A DNA stretch of 64,000 nucleotides from Pleodorina starrii (taxonomy: Eukaryota; Chlorophyta; Chlorophyceae; Chlamydomonadales; Volvocaceae). The DNA lies in contig BRXU01000020.1 in NCBI GenBank assembly GCA_030267565.1, positions 2,435,501 through 2,499,500 of the forward strand, written 5' to 3'. The notes beneath the pieces are model-generated. The model had not been told where the DNA came from. It worked only from the letters and a program-made list of their open reading frames with translations, and ran no database searches. Below, in pieces: positions 11,196-22,356 of this stretch. Every line of letters starts with the position of its first letter. Position 1 is the first letter of the stretch. Position numbers and translations under genes: made by a program.

Positions 11196-12577
11196 CTAGG
11201 TGGGCGGCGCCGGGGCCTGAGCGGGGGCCCGCGTGCGTCGCGTTGTGTCCGTGTAGAGCTCCAGGTTGGTCTTGCTCTTGAGCTGGGCGAACTCGAGCAG
11301 TTCCTGGTCCGTGGCACCGGTGGCGGCGAACGCCTGGATGGCGCCGCGGCGGAAACCGTGCGGCGTCTCCCCGTCGTACAGGCCGGAGTCCTTCAGGTGC
11401 TTGTGGACCCGCATAGAGAGGGCCTGGCTGCTGAGGGGCCCCGCCTCGAACCGCTGATGGCTTGGGTCCAGCGGCCGGAAGAAGTAGTCAGTGATGGCGG
11501 ATCCGGGCGGCGCGTCGGGGGCGTGCGATGAAGCCCAGAACAGGGCCAGGGTGCGCACGAAGCAGTGCTTCGGCTCAGAGTCCACCGTCAGCGTCTTGGG
11601 GGGCGCGCGGCGGCCCTTGGAGGTCTTGGTGCCGACCATCTCCACCCGCAAGGTGATGGGCGGGTAGGAGCCTGAGGGGTCGGGCGAGGGCAGTGGGAAT
11701 CCACGGAAGGGACCGCCCCGGACCGGGTCCCGGAAGTCCATCAGCCGGAGTTTGCCGGTGTTGCCGCCGCGGTAGCTGGTGTGCCACATGAACTGGCAGC
11801 AGAGGGTGTCGCGAAGCAAAGACAGCCGCTGGATGGGGCTGTCGGCGGAGGCATATTTGGTCCACATGTGCTCCATCAGCTGGCCGAAAAGGTCGGGTCG
11901 GACTGCCACCGCTGCGATTGCCTCGTAGCCCCCCTCGACGGCGCTTCGGGCATAGCCTTCCCGGTAGGCGGAGACCGCGGCGGAGGCACAAGGGTTGCCC
12001 TGGCCGGTATCGCAGTTGTAATACTTGTCGCCGCGGCCCAGGCGCTTGAACTCGCCCGAAAGCAAACCCAGGTGTGGGTGTTGACGGTGTTGGGGCTTGG
12101 TTTCGCCACGGAGCGGCCGGGCAGCCAGCAGGTCTGTATGTACACGAGCAGGTCGGTGTCGGTGCAGGTATACAAGTTGCGGCCATGGGGCTGGGTTGCG
12201 AGCCAAGCCGCTAGCTCGCGCGCTGCCGCTTCCTGCTTCTGGACGGTGTCGGGCTTCAGGGCTTTGTCGCAGATTTTGGCAGCTTCGGCCAAACCCTCCA
12301 CGTAGGTCTGCCGGCTGGTTTCGGGGTCGTGCACAGCCTCCGGAACGATGGGCGCGCTCACGCGGGCCAGGAGGTGCCCGCGCAGGGTCGGTTCACTGGG
12401 GGCCTGTGGGGGCACGGGAGGGAAGGGGATGCCGCCGGACGCGAGTAAGTGGAGGAGGACGTGAGGGCCAAGCGCTGGTAACGGACAAACCCAGGTGGGG
12501 CAGGATGAGAATCGAGGCATACGTACCGGCGCACGGCTGTGGTCGGCGGTAGGGTGCCCCAGAAGGGGGTCGGGCAC
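11196..12577 (-). pseudogene. Tyrosine recombinase of a DIRS/Crypton-type element (frameshifted)
   Basis: The C-terminal catalytic half is one open frame from about 12070 to the stop at 11196-11198. The box I Arg is in HTSYRGGNTGKLRL, the HxxR motif in TPHGFRRGAIQ, and the nucleophile Tyr in NLELYTDTTR, in the right order and spacing for a YR transposon integrase. The N-terminal SAM-like half (ETSRQTYVEGLAEAAKICDK, SPNTVNTHTW) is in a different frame. The switch near 12070 needs a one-base change or an unrecognised intron. The gene sits inside identical 119-bp direct repeats, opposite in orientation to the RT remnant. It is probably inactive, though a sequencing error or intron is possible. 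Confidence 0.75.
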
Positions 12578-13368
12578 GCAGTTCGGAGGCCCGATGGCAG
12601 CTGCCGGCCCGGGGGAAAAACTGGGGAGGCGGGCGGGTACGCCGAAGGCGGGCAGCCCGACGAACGGGGCCTGGTAGGCAGGGAAGAGGCAGGGGCGGAG
12701 TAGCGAGTTAAGGGCAGAGAGTACCGAGGGGTGGCGAAGGGCAAAGGCGCAGCAAGAGGCAGAGAATCAGGACAGTTAGGGCGAGGCTCGCACCTGTAGA
12801 GCCGCGAAGATGGGCCCCGCGGTGGGCAAGGCGGTCGGAGAAGGGAAGGAAAAAGCTGGGCCGGGGACCGGCGGCGCAGGAAGGGTAGGCCGCAGCCTCG
12901 AGTCCACAACCCTGATGAGGGGAGTCACCTGCGGAGCCCGGCGGAGTGAGGCCTGAAGTGTTGGGAGACGAGTTCCAGGCGGCAAGACGCACCGTGGACG
13001 GTACCGGGATGGGGGAAGAGGGACCAAGCGGGGGCGCGGAGAGGTCCAAGGTGGGGCTGAAGGTCGCCGCGGAAGAATTGGCGGGCCGCTGAGAGATCAA
13101 GCGGACCAGAGGAGAGCCCGCCCGCCGTTTCTGCGCAACCCGAAAGGTTTAGAAATGCGCGAGCGCTCGCGGATCACTGCCTGGCTTACATGGGAGCGTA
13201 ACAGCACCAGAGGCGCACAAGAATTGGCTCCGGTCGGGCCGGACCGGTCGGAATCCGATGCAGCCGCGAAGCCGACGAATCCGATCTGCATACCGGTAGC
13301 TGTCTTAACTGTACTCGCTGCTCGTACGCCGTGCGTGCGGCCCACCCGCCCACCCGATATAAACCAAA
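12578..13368. other. Spacer upstream of the recombinase inside the element
   Basis: Minus-strand frames are open for 130-180 residues but give Pro/Ser/Arg-rich sequence with no family match. This could be 5' leader of the recombinase transcript or decayed coding sequence. No other structure is visible. Confidence 0.4.
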
Positions 13369-13487
13369 TATGGCCGGTTGTGGTAGAGGAGAATATAGGG
13401 TGCAAGCGAGGTCGGGTCGTGACGCTAATGGCATTCCCCACACAAAGTTAGCGGCGAGTACGGATGCGAGTGGTTACGCTTAAACAA
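13369..13487 (+). repeat. 119-bp direct repeat, copy 2
   Basis: Identical by eye to 10843-10961 and 2526 bp away. Sequence outside the two copies differs immediately on both sides, so these are true repeat boundaries. Confidence 0.9.
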
Positions 13488-14685
13488 CGTGATGATATTA
13501 GGGGGGGGCAAAACTGTGGTACAGTACTGCCATGCATAATGGCGGGCGTGTATCGTACTGCAACTAAAGTACGACAGCTGTACGATCCGCCGCATGGCAA
13601 GTCGCTACTGAGCAGCCGGCAGATCTTCCGCTCAATCTTATATATACTTAGATACTTGGTCTTCGCAGCTCCGTTTCGCTAGCTGCTATTTCGGAGTGCG
13701 TTCATTCGCGTACTGTCTGCTGTCGCTCGGTCACGATGAGCGAGGCAGACAGGCAGTACGGTGTGTAGTACGATGGGCGCGCGCCAGCCTGGCATAAAAT
13801 GTAGCCGCCTCATCAGGTCAACCTAGGGCCGCACCTTTATTCGGTTCGACATCGTCCGTCGCTGACGCACACACACACTCACACACTCTCACACACACTT
13901 GGTGCTTTCGTTCTGAGGATCACCGACCTTAAGTTGCATTTTGCGGGGGATGTATGGGGGGGGCGGGGGCGGGGACATGAACTTTGTAACGATAAGGATC
14001 AGGAGGCCGCCCCTGGTTAGGTTGGGGGCACACGCCCTACCTCCCTACCTCCCTACCTTCTCCTACTCGAGCAGTTCCCAGCCAACCAACCAGCCAGCCA
14101 GCCAGCCGGACGTCATACGTACGTGTGTGGTCGCCTCTTGCCACACGTACCGGTGCGTGACGCCGCCCAACCTGCCCACACCCGCGCCCACGCCCGCGCA
14201 CGCATTGCCTCGTCCGCCGGTGCACGCCTTCATTGCCTCGATCGTCTCATTGCCACGCATTGCGATCAGAACCGCAGATCTACGCCAGACTACATTACAC
14301 GAGTGTAGTTCACGGGGAGCGCTCGCTCGCTCGCTCGCTCTCCATCTGCCCACGTGTCGACAGCTCACCGATCGGGTCGCTGATGGCAAGGGGAGGGGAG
14401 CGAGGCCGCCCTCCATCCACCCTCCTCCCTGCCTGACTCCACCCACCCACCCACCCACCGCCGTCAGCTCAGCCCACAATTAGCACCTCACTTGCCGTAC
14501 TTGGGTTCCTTGGTACATACCGATCAGTCAGCAACCCCGCCCGGTCAGTCAGGAAATCCCCTAATCGTCCGTCCGTACGATCATCCATTGCATCCGTCCA
14601 TCTAATGCCCTACGGCCCTCTACCTGCCTCAACCTCCCTCCACCTCCCTCCCTCTACCCCCCTCCACCTCCCCTCCCCTCTCCCT
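13488..14685. other. Intergenic, no gene recognised
   Basis: Contains CT-rich and CCAC-rich tracts and short simple repeats. A minus-strand TGTAA at 14295-14299, about 390 bp past the pseudouridine synthase stop, could be its polyadenylation signal (TGTAA is the usual signal in volvocine algae). The open frame at 13941-14483 is low-complexity and unsupported. Confidence 0.4.
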
Positions 14686-17600
14686 CTACCTCCACCTCCA
14701 CCAGGGCTCCCCCGCGCAGAAGACGGCGGGCGCGGCTCCCATGGGGCCGTCCTCCAGAACCGTCAGAGAGTGAGCCTGCGCCCGCGGCGGCGAATGAAGA
14801 GCAGTGATCGATTACACGATTGCACGCACGCACGCACGCACCACGGCGGCGAAGAGCAGTGATCGATTGGTTGATTACACGCACGCACGCACGTTCCCGA
14901 TTGGTTGATTGCACGCACGCACGCTAAGCAAGAGGCATACAGAGGCATGCAAGGCAGCGAGCGAGTAGCGAGCGACAACATGCCTCTGAATGCAGATACA
15001 CACGGGGGGAATGGGGAAGCACACATGGGGGAAGCACACACGGGGGAAGCACACATGGGGGGAAGCACACACGGGGGAAGCACACACGGGGGGAAGCACG
15101 CATGGGGGAAGCACACATGGGGGAAGCACACACAGATACGGTATACACACACCCAAGCGTCGCCTACATTCCACCGCCGCGGTTTCATGCTTCCCACTCG
15201 CCCCCCACCCGCGCCCCAGCCCCACCCAGCCCCACCCAGCCCCACCCAGCCCCACCCCCAACACACACACCCCACACTCGCTCACCTGCAGTGCCAGCGG
15301 CGCCAGCGGCTGCTGCAGCGCCGGCAGACACCAGTCCACAGCCACACCGTGAACCGACTGAACCGACTGAACCTGATGACCTGGGTCCTGACCCTTCACC
15401 CCGCCCTCGCCCTCGCCCAACTGGCTGCCCGGGTCCTGGCTCGAGACCTGCCGCCGCGCCCGCTTCTGCTTCTGCCGGCCCCCGCCCTCGCCATCATCTC
15501 CCCCGCCGTCGTCGTCGTCGTCGTCGCAATTGTCGTTATGGACGGCGGCGGCGGCGACAGCGCTGACGCCGCTTCGCCCCTGCTCCTGCTGCTGTTCCTC
15601 CTCCTCCGCCTCCGCCTGCGGTGATCGGCGCCACTTGTTGCTTTGTGCCAGAGCGCCGTACAGTCGGTCCCCCAGCAGCGGCAGCCCCAGGGCCGCCATC
15701 TGCACGCGGATCTGCGTGGGTCGTTGGGCGTTGGTCGGTGGTGGTTAGGCGTTGGTCGTTGGACGGAAGAGTCGTCCCATGACTCGTCCCAGAGCCCACC
15801 CGCACACATCAACACGCCCCCATAAAAGTGTCCTCAACCCCCGCTTCGCTTCGCTTCGGTACTGCAAGTAGCCCCCCCTGCCCCTTCCCCAATGCCAAGT
15901 GTGTGTGTCCGGTCTCCCGAGCCCCCCCTCCCCTCCCCTCCCCTCCCCACAGCGTATCCAGTCTCCCGATCGCCCCTCTGTGTGTGTATGTGATATCGGT
16001 ACTTGCCTGGAACATAGCACTATAAGGTTGCAGTTGGCAGAACGGTACGTCCCAACACCCCAGTACGGGCCCCCTGCATGCAGCCGTCCCACCCTCCATA
16101 TCCCCCACCCTGAACCCTGAACCCCAACCCCTCAACCCACCACCACCCCCACCCCCCAATGGTCACCTGATGTGTTCTTCCGGTGATGAGGGAGATGCGC
16201 ACCTCGGCCGCCTCCTCCACCCCCCACAGCGCCATCGCCCGACTACCCAGACGAACACGTTCCACCTGCCGGGGGGGGGGGCGGGGGGGAGGGCGGTGAG
16301 GGAGGGTTTTAGGGTTTGTGCGTGCGTGGGTGCAAGTGTGCAAGCGTGCGCGCGCGTGTGTTTCGTTTCGATACGTTCTTGTGGAAACTAAAGACACGGT
16401 GACGCCTTCATTGAAGGATACTGAATTCCGGATGCTGCAAAGCGTCTGAATGAAGAGGCGGCAAAGCGTCCGCACCCCGACTTGCCCGCGTGACCGGGCG
16501 GGCCTCCCTCCCCCCTCCCACCCTTGCCCTGAGGCACAAAACACACACAGCACGCCCCCTTCGTCCTTACGCACTCCTCTCATGCACCCACCCTCACCCT
16601 CACCCTCACCCTCACTCCCCCCCTCAACCCCCCCCTCCCCCCCCTCACCTGCTCCACCCCCAGTTCACACCTCGCAGCCCCCGCTGTGTCCTCCCCCACC
16701 ACCACCGTGTGAGCCACCTCCCCCGCCTCCCGCTGGTCCTCAAGCACCCAATGCACCAGTCGACCCAGGGGCGGGCCGACAGGGGAGGGGGAGGCGGAGG
16801 CGGAGGAGGGTAATGGGCCTCCTTCGCTCCCCGCCGGGGTCGCAGTCGGGGTCGCGCTGGTGGTGGTGGCGGTGGCGGTGAGGGGCACCAGGCATCTGTA
16901 CTGCTTGCGGACCGAGTGCTGCATTGGGGGGGCGAGGGGGGGGCGGGGGAGGGAGTAAGGAAGAAGGACCAAGAAGGGCGAAGCAACCGCGGCCGCCCCC
17001 TCCCTGGCCTGAAGAGGGGGTTCAGAAGGAGGAGTAAGAGAGGAGAACCGGCAGTTAAGGGGCGGGGGCGGGATGGGGCGAGAGGGGCGGGGCGAGAGGG
17101 GCGGGGCGAGAGGGGCGGGGCGTTCGAATCCTTCGCTCCCTTCATCGCCCCCTCTCTGCATCCCCCCCTTTCCCCGCACCCCCGCGCCCTTCTCGCACCC
17201 ACCTCCCCGCATTTGCCCCTCCCCACACCCGCCCCGCAGCCCCCTCCCCCCGGCCCGTATACCTGCTCCTTATGCGCCATAAGGCCCCTGAAGTATGTTG
17301 CGAACTGGGGGTTGCGGGACAGCACCACCACCCCCTCAGTGCCCGCATCCAATCGGTGGGCGGGAGCCAGAGAGCCGGGGGGCAGGGACAGGGCCTGTGT
17401 GTGGAGGGGGGGGCATGGGAGGGGGGAAGGGGAGGGGGCGTGATTGGGGAGTGGGGTTGAGGTTAGGGGTTGGGTGGTTAACAGGGGGGTGGGGGATTAG
17501 GGGTTGAGGTTGGCCAACGCACGCGTCGTCACCACCACCACCACCACCACACACCACCACATCACCCCACCCCGCTGGATCCTGATCAGGCATTTGACAT

Positions 17601-20535
17601 GTCGTACACCGGCTGCTGTAATGTACGCCAGTACAACATGCCTTAACCCCCCCTTTTACACACACACAAGACGCAACGGACTTGCGTCAAGAGATCCTGC
17701 CGTACCGTGTCGTACCTTTTCCACGCACGCCAGCAGCGACTCCTGCACGTTATCCACCGTGGGGGGGACCTGCGGCGTTTTGGGTTGGGTTGGGTTGGGT
17801 TGTGGGTTGTGGGTTGTGGGTTGGGTTGGGTTGGGTTGGGTTGGGTTTTGGGTTTTGGGTTGGGTTGGGTTGTGGGGTTCCAAAACACCCCTTTCCAAAA
17901 CAGCCCTTCATTCCAAACCCCCAATCTACCGCCCCTATGCCCACCCTCTACCCCCACCCCACATCCAAGCCCCCCAGGCCCCCCCACCTGCAATCCCGCC
18001 GGTTTGTTGACCACCACGTAATCCGCAGCCACCGCCAACAGCCGGGGAGCCCACTGAGGCAGAGACACGGAAACGACGGGGGCGGAGGCGGCGGAGGCAC
18101 CGGAGGCGACGGCGGAGGCGACGGGGGCGGCGGAGGCGGAGGCGGCAGCGGAGGCGCAGGAGGCGGCGGAGGCGGAGGCGACGGCGCAGGCGGCGGAGGC
18201 GCCGGAGGCGGAGGCGGCGGTAGTAGCGGCGCCGGAGGCGGAGGCGCCGGAGGCGGAGGCGGGGGTAGTAGCGGCGCCGGCGGTGGTAGTAGCAGCACCG
18301 GCGGTGGCAGTAGCAGCGGTGGCGGTGGTAGTAGCAGCGGCGGTGGCGGCGGCAGGATCGGGGTTCGAATCCCCCAGGCCGCAGTTGGGGTGCGGCGACG
18401 ACGAGGGCACCGCCCCCACCTCCATTTCATGCGCTACCGGGAACCTCTTTGGGTGGCAGTGGGCCCTCAGGTAGCCGCCCGCACTGACCGCTGTGTCGGA
18501 GGACAGGCGGCGGGGGGTCTGGTGCTTGGACTGGGAGGAAGAGGAGGAGGAGGGGAGCGGGGGGGGGGGAAGGGGGGAGGTGAGGGGAGGTGAGGGGAGG
18601 TGAGGGGAGGTGAGGGGAGGTGAGGGGAGGTGAGGGGAGGTGAGGGGAGGTGAGGACTGCCGAATGGGTCTTAGGGTGACCGGCTCAGACTCGGTTTCGG
18701 AGCATACCATCCCCTCCCATCCCCACCCTACCCCCTCTCTCACAGCAGCCTGTCAGCATTTGCTACCCGCCCGTTGGTTCGTACTGTCACTGCCCTATTG
18801 CCCCCACCCCCACCCCCACCGCACCATCCCACAAACACCCCCACACCCACACACCCACGACACGCGCACTCACGTGCCGTCCCCACTTGGCCAACGCCGC
18901 CTGTCGTACAGCCTGAATGCTGGCGATCTTCTCGTGGCTCAGGCCGAGAGAGGAGGAGGAGGCGGAGGAGGGGGCGACCACGTTCGAAGCCGAGGGGGGC
19001 TTTCCGTGCGGGCCCCCTCCGCCCTTCACCCCTCCTCCGTCGCCGCTGCCTCCCTTCCCGCCCCCCGTTTTCCCGCCGCCTCCCCTTTGTTGTTTCTGTT
19101 GTGTTGTCCCCGGTGGCAGTGGCGCCACGGGGCAGTAGTACACCGCTCCGAACCAGATCAGTCGGAGCATCAGTTCCTGAGGGGAAGGGGGGGAGGAGGA
19201 GGAGAGGGGGTCGGGGGGCGGGGTGAGATGGGGAGAGGGTGGGGTGGGGTGGGGGTGGAGTACGACAAACTAAGAAGGCAAGATGGCAGGCTGCCAAGGT
19301 GGGAAGATGGGGTGGGAGCAGGGTGGCTATCTTATTTTTCTGAGTATCTACGGCCGGAGATACTCCTGGCTCAGAAGTGCTGAGAGTATCTGTCAGGGTC
19401 TGTCCAGGAGGGGATTTTCCCGGCAAAACACAGCCCCGGGAGATATCATGCCCACCTGTGAGGCCGGATTATCTAAACCTTCAGCTTTTTGCACGGCAAA
19501 AGTATCTTCAAATTTCCAAAATTTTCTCCCGAATATATATTCATATCTTAAGATAGCCACCCTGGGTGGGAGGATGGGGTGGGAGCAGGCAGGCAGGCAG
19601 GCAGGCAGACAGGCACGCAGGCGGGAAGGCAAGCACACGCCGTACATTGTCGTACATACACATACACATGTTGTCGTACATACACACCTGCGGTACATCC
19701 AGCATCTCCGCCAGTACCTCGGAGGCGGGGCCGTCCCGGTTGGCCACCAGGTGAGCCACGTGGGCCCCGACCTGTTGGGCCGTACAACACGTACGGCAAT
19801 GGAATCATCCACCAGCATGATACAGCATGTGCTGGCGAGTGCTGCATTTATACGAGAGGCGACGCCTGGTGGTTCTTTTCATCGGAGGTTCTTCCTTGCC
19901 CTTCAGCCCCCCTCCCCCCACAGTTCCCTCTACCCGTTCATCTACCCACCAACCCGTTCATCCACCCACCAACCCGTTCATCCACCCACCAACCCGTTCA
20001 TCCACCCAATGCATGGGTTGGTGGGTGGGTTGGGAGGTGCGGTTGGTGGCCATGTGCCCAACCTCCAGCCCTACACGCCCCACCCCACCTGATGCTCCAG
20101 GGGAGGGAGCGCCAGGGCCGACTCCAGGGTGGTCAGGGGGAAGGGGTAGCGAGTGGATTTGGATTTGGAGGTCGGAGATGAGGGAGAGGGAAGGTCCGCA
20201 ACGAGAGGAGGAGGAGGGGGAGGTTGTGGAAGGGCTCCGGTGTCCTGCGCCGCGGTGCTGGTGCCATGGGCGGCGGAGGATGGCGAGTCCCGAGGAGGAA
20301 GTTCGCCCGAGCCTTTCGCGGCGATGGCGCCGCTATCCTCCAGATTTGGAGATGTTGATTGTGGGTGTTGTGTCATGATGGCGCAGCGGCTGGGCGGCGC
20401 CTTGCTGCTCCAGCTCCGAAGCAATGCAGGACGGGCGGCTAACGGACTGCGAGTTCCAGCGGTGTCGCGAGCAGGATAAGAAGTTAAAGGTGCTTTATTT
20501 TTCGGATTGAAAATCGTTTGACGAAACGTTCGCAT
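14686..20535 (-). CDS. RluA-family RNA pseudouridine synthase
   Basis: Ten in-frame exons: 20535-20089, 19771-19688, 19176-18874, 18530-17988, 17769-17716, 17394-17263, 16918-16649, 16265-16167, 15711-15286 and 14775-14686 (TAG), about 815 residues. Family landmarks in order are GGYLRAHCHPKRFPV, ADYVVVNKPAGLQ, HRLDAGTEGVVVLSR with the catalytic Asp near residue 493, SVRKQYRCLVP, VRISLITGRTHQ joined across an intron to IRVQMAALGLPLLGDRLYG, and the C-terminal VFCAGEPWWRW. The enzyme converts uridine to pseudouridine in RNA; the target is unknown. The Arg-rich start (MRTFRQTIF) suggests an organelle transit peptide; a later Met at about 20377 is an alternative. It is longer than usual because of an Ala/Ser/Thr-rich insert before the catalytic domain and an acidic insert of about 90 residues after GDRLYG. 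Confidence 0.9.
15000..15135. repeat. Minisatellite GGGGGAAGCACACA(C/T)
   Basis: About nine copies of a 14- to 16-bp unit in the last intron of the pseudouridine synthase gene. It yields the Cys/Phe/Pro shadow reading CFPPCVLP on the minus strand. Confidence 0.85.
17780..17878. repeat. (GGGTT)n and GTGGGTT simple repeat
   Basis: Lies in the intron between exons 17716-17769 and 17988-18530. It is built from GGGTT pentamers with interspersed GTGGGTT and GGGTTTT units. Confidence 0.85.
18577..18655. repeat. 10-bp tandem repeat GGTGAGGGGA
   Basis: About eight copies in the intron upstream of exon 18530-17988. On the plus strand each unit contains GTGAGG, a donor-like hexamer, but the gene is on the other strand. 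Confidence 0.85.
19321..19562. mobile_element. Small TIR (MITE-like) element in an intron
   Basis: A 242-bp insert, clearly richer in A/T than its surroundings, begins GGGTGGCTATCTTA and ends with the exact reverse complement TAAGATAGCCACCC. It has no coding capacity. Near-identical G-rich sequence (GATGGGGTGGGAGCAG) lies on both sides, at about 19306 and 19572, and may be a target duplication or pre-existing tandem sequence. It sits in the intron between exons 19688-19771 and 18874-19176 of the pseudouridine synthase gene. Confidence 0.7.
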
Positions 20536-22356
20536 TCTGCGTGCAAGCAGTGATAGATGAAATTATAGTTATAGTTACATTTAAACTGGGACCACGCAGT
20601 AACGTCTGACCGCACGGCAATAAACAATCGATCGATCCTGTTCATTTTGCAGACGCGATAGCACAATCGTGGGTGGGCGGGGGCGAGGTACGGTCCCGTT
20701 CGGTGCCGTACACGTCTGTCCGTACAGACTACAAGACCTTCACTCTATCCGGCTGTCCATTCAATTCCCACGGCCGCTTGACCGGCTCCAACCCCACACC
20801 CTCGGCCTTCGAAGACATGTGCAAGTTATCGGAGGAAAACGTCTGAGAGCTTACGCGGCGCCGAGGAGAGCGACTGGCTGACAGACTTGCATTATACCGG
20901 TAATGGGTTGGTTGGGTGATTGGGTGGGTGCGGACCACATTCGGGTTGTGGCGCGAGACACGCGAGCCGGGCAGCCACATGTACGGCACATGAGTAAGAA
21001 ATGCATGTACGGCATGTACATGACGATGGCATCGTAAGATGGCGATGGCATATCTATGCATACAGAGGAAGGCAGCCAGCGGCGGCGGCGGCGGCAACGA
21101 AAAAACTCATCTCTTCATGACATGACATGACATGATGACATGATGCACACACGCACACACCCCTCACACCAGACACACACGTACACCCCTCTCTCACATA
21201 TACACATACGAACACACACATACACATACGCAGCCACACCCCTTGCACCATGTACACACACTCGCTGTATCGCACCCTGCATCGGCGCAAGGCCCTTCAG
21301 TCCCTTCTTCGCCCATTCTTCAGAACAAAAAAGAAAGCTTGGCAAACCCTAAGAAGACCCGCAGCGCTGCAAACGCAGACTGCCAATCACGACTACCTGA
21401 ATCCATTTGGGAGGGGTTCGAAGCAGCCCGCCGAGATCTGCGCAAGGCGGCCAATCATGCCGTACCATGCCGTACCTCGCCTCGCCTCGCCCTTCCCCCC
21501 CGGGTGTAGCCATGAAAGTGTCAAAACCAAACTCGCCTGCTGGCCGTGCACGGACGACTCACAGATTTGCATTCCAACCGGTCCAACCGCTCCAACGGTT
21601 GCTCGCCGCGTGTCTCGTTAGTGCACGTGCTTCTTCAAGCCCCGCCCCACCCCCACCCCCACCACCACCTCCCCCTTCCCCTTTTTGTACGTCTTGACCG
21701 GGGCTCATCCACTACCGTCCCCGCTAACGGCGCCATTCCCCCCGGGGTCGCCTTCCTTCCTCGGTTTTGGTTCTCCCCTAGAACCCATCCTAAAGGGTAT
21801 TGGGAAAAGGAAGGATTCTTACTTTCTTAGGGTTTTACCCTCCTCCGCCCCGCTCCACGCCCCCCGCCCCACCCCCCGCGCTCCCCCTCCCCTTCGCCGC
21901 ATCGTCTTCTTGATCGCTCCCGTTCACGTTGCATCCCTCAGGCGCCTCCTCTCCCTTTACCCTCTGGCATCAAAGATAGATCCGGATCTGCATCTGGATT
22001 CGGATCTAGATCCGGGTCTGGATTCTTCCTTTGGGCTCGTAGTACCCATCCATCGGTTCTCCACTTGACCCCCACTGCCACCTCATTTCACTTCACATGT
22101 CGTTCTAAAAACCTAAAACCCCCCATTTACACCCCCTCCTCCCTCACCCCCTCCCACCCTCACCCCCTCCCTCCCTCGCTCCTTCCCTCCATCCCTCACT
22201 CACTCACTCACTCACTACTCACTCACACCCCCCGAACGAGGTCTCTCATTTCCCTCCCTCCCTCCCTCAACTCCCTCCCCCAACTCGCTCCCTCCCTCAG
22301 CTCGCTCTCGCTCACACCCCGAACGCCGTTTCCTTCTCCGCTGCGATTTCTTCTTT
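20536..22356. other. Intergenic between pseudouridine synthase start and ornithine aminotransferase end
   Basis: The part next to 20536 is A/T-richer and probably carries the pseudouridine synthase promoter and 5' UTR. Around 21975-22020 there is a degenerate GGATCTG/GGATCCG repeat. From 22080 to 22330 it is CCCT/CACT-rich. A minus-strand TGTAA at 22127-22131 lies 226 bp past the ornithine aminotransferase stop and could be its poly(A) signal. No gene was recognised. Confidence 0.45.
22127..22131 (-). terminator. Possible TGTAA polyadenylation signal of the ornithine aminotransferase gene
   Basis: TGTAA on the minus strand 226 bp past the stop codon. The pentamer is short, so chance occurrence is likely enough to keep confidence low. 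Confidence 0.3.

Noticed and set aside
14875..15275. Cys/Phe/Pro repeat protein on minus
   Set aside because: By-product of the GGGGGAAGCACACA minisatellite in an intron.
17682..18593. 303-residue Gly-rich plus ORF
   Set aside because: Antisense shadow of the Ala/Ser-rich pseudouridine synthase exon 17988-18530.
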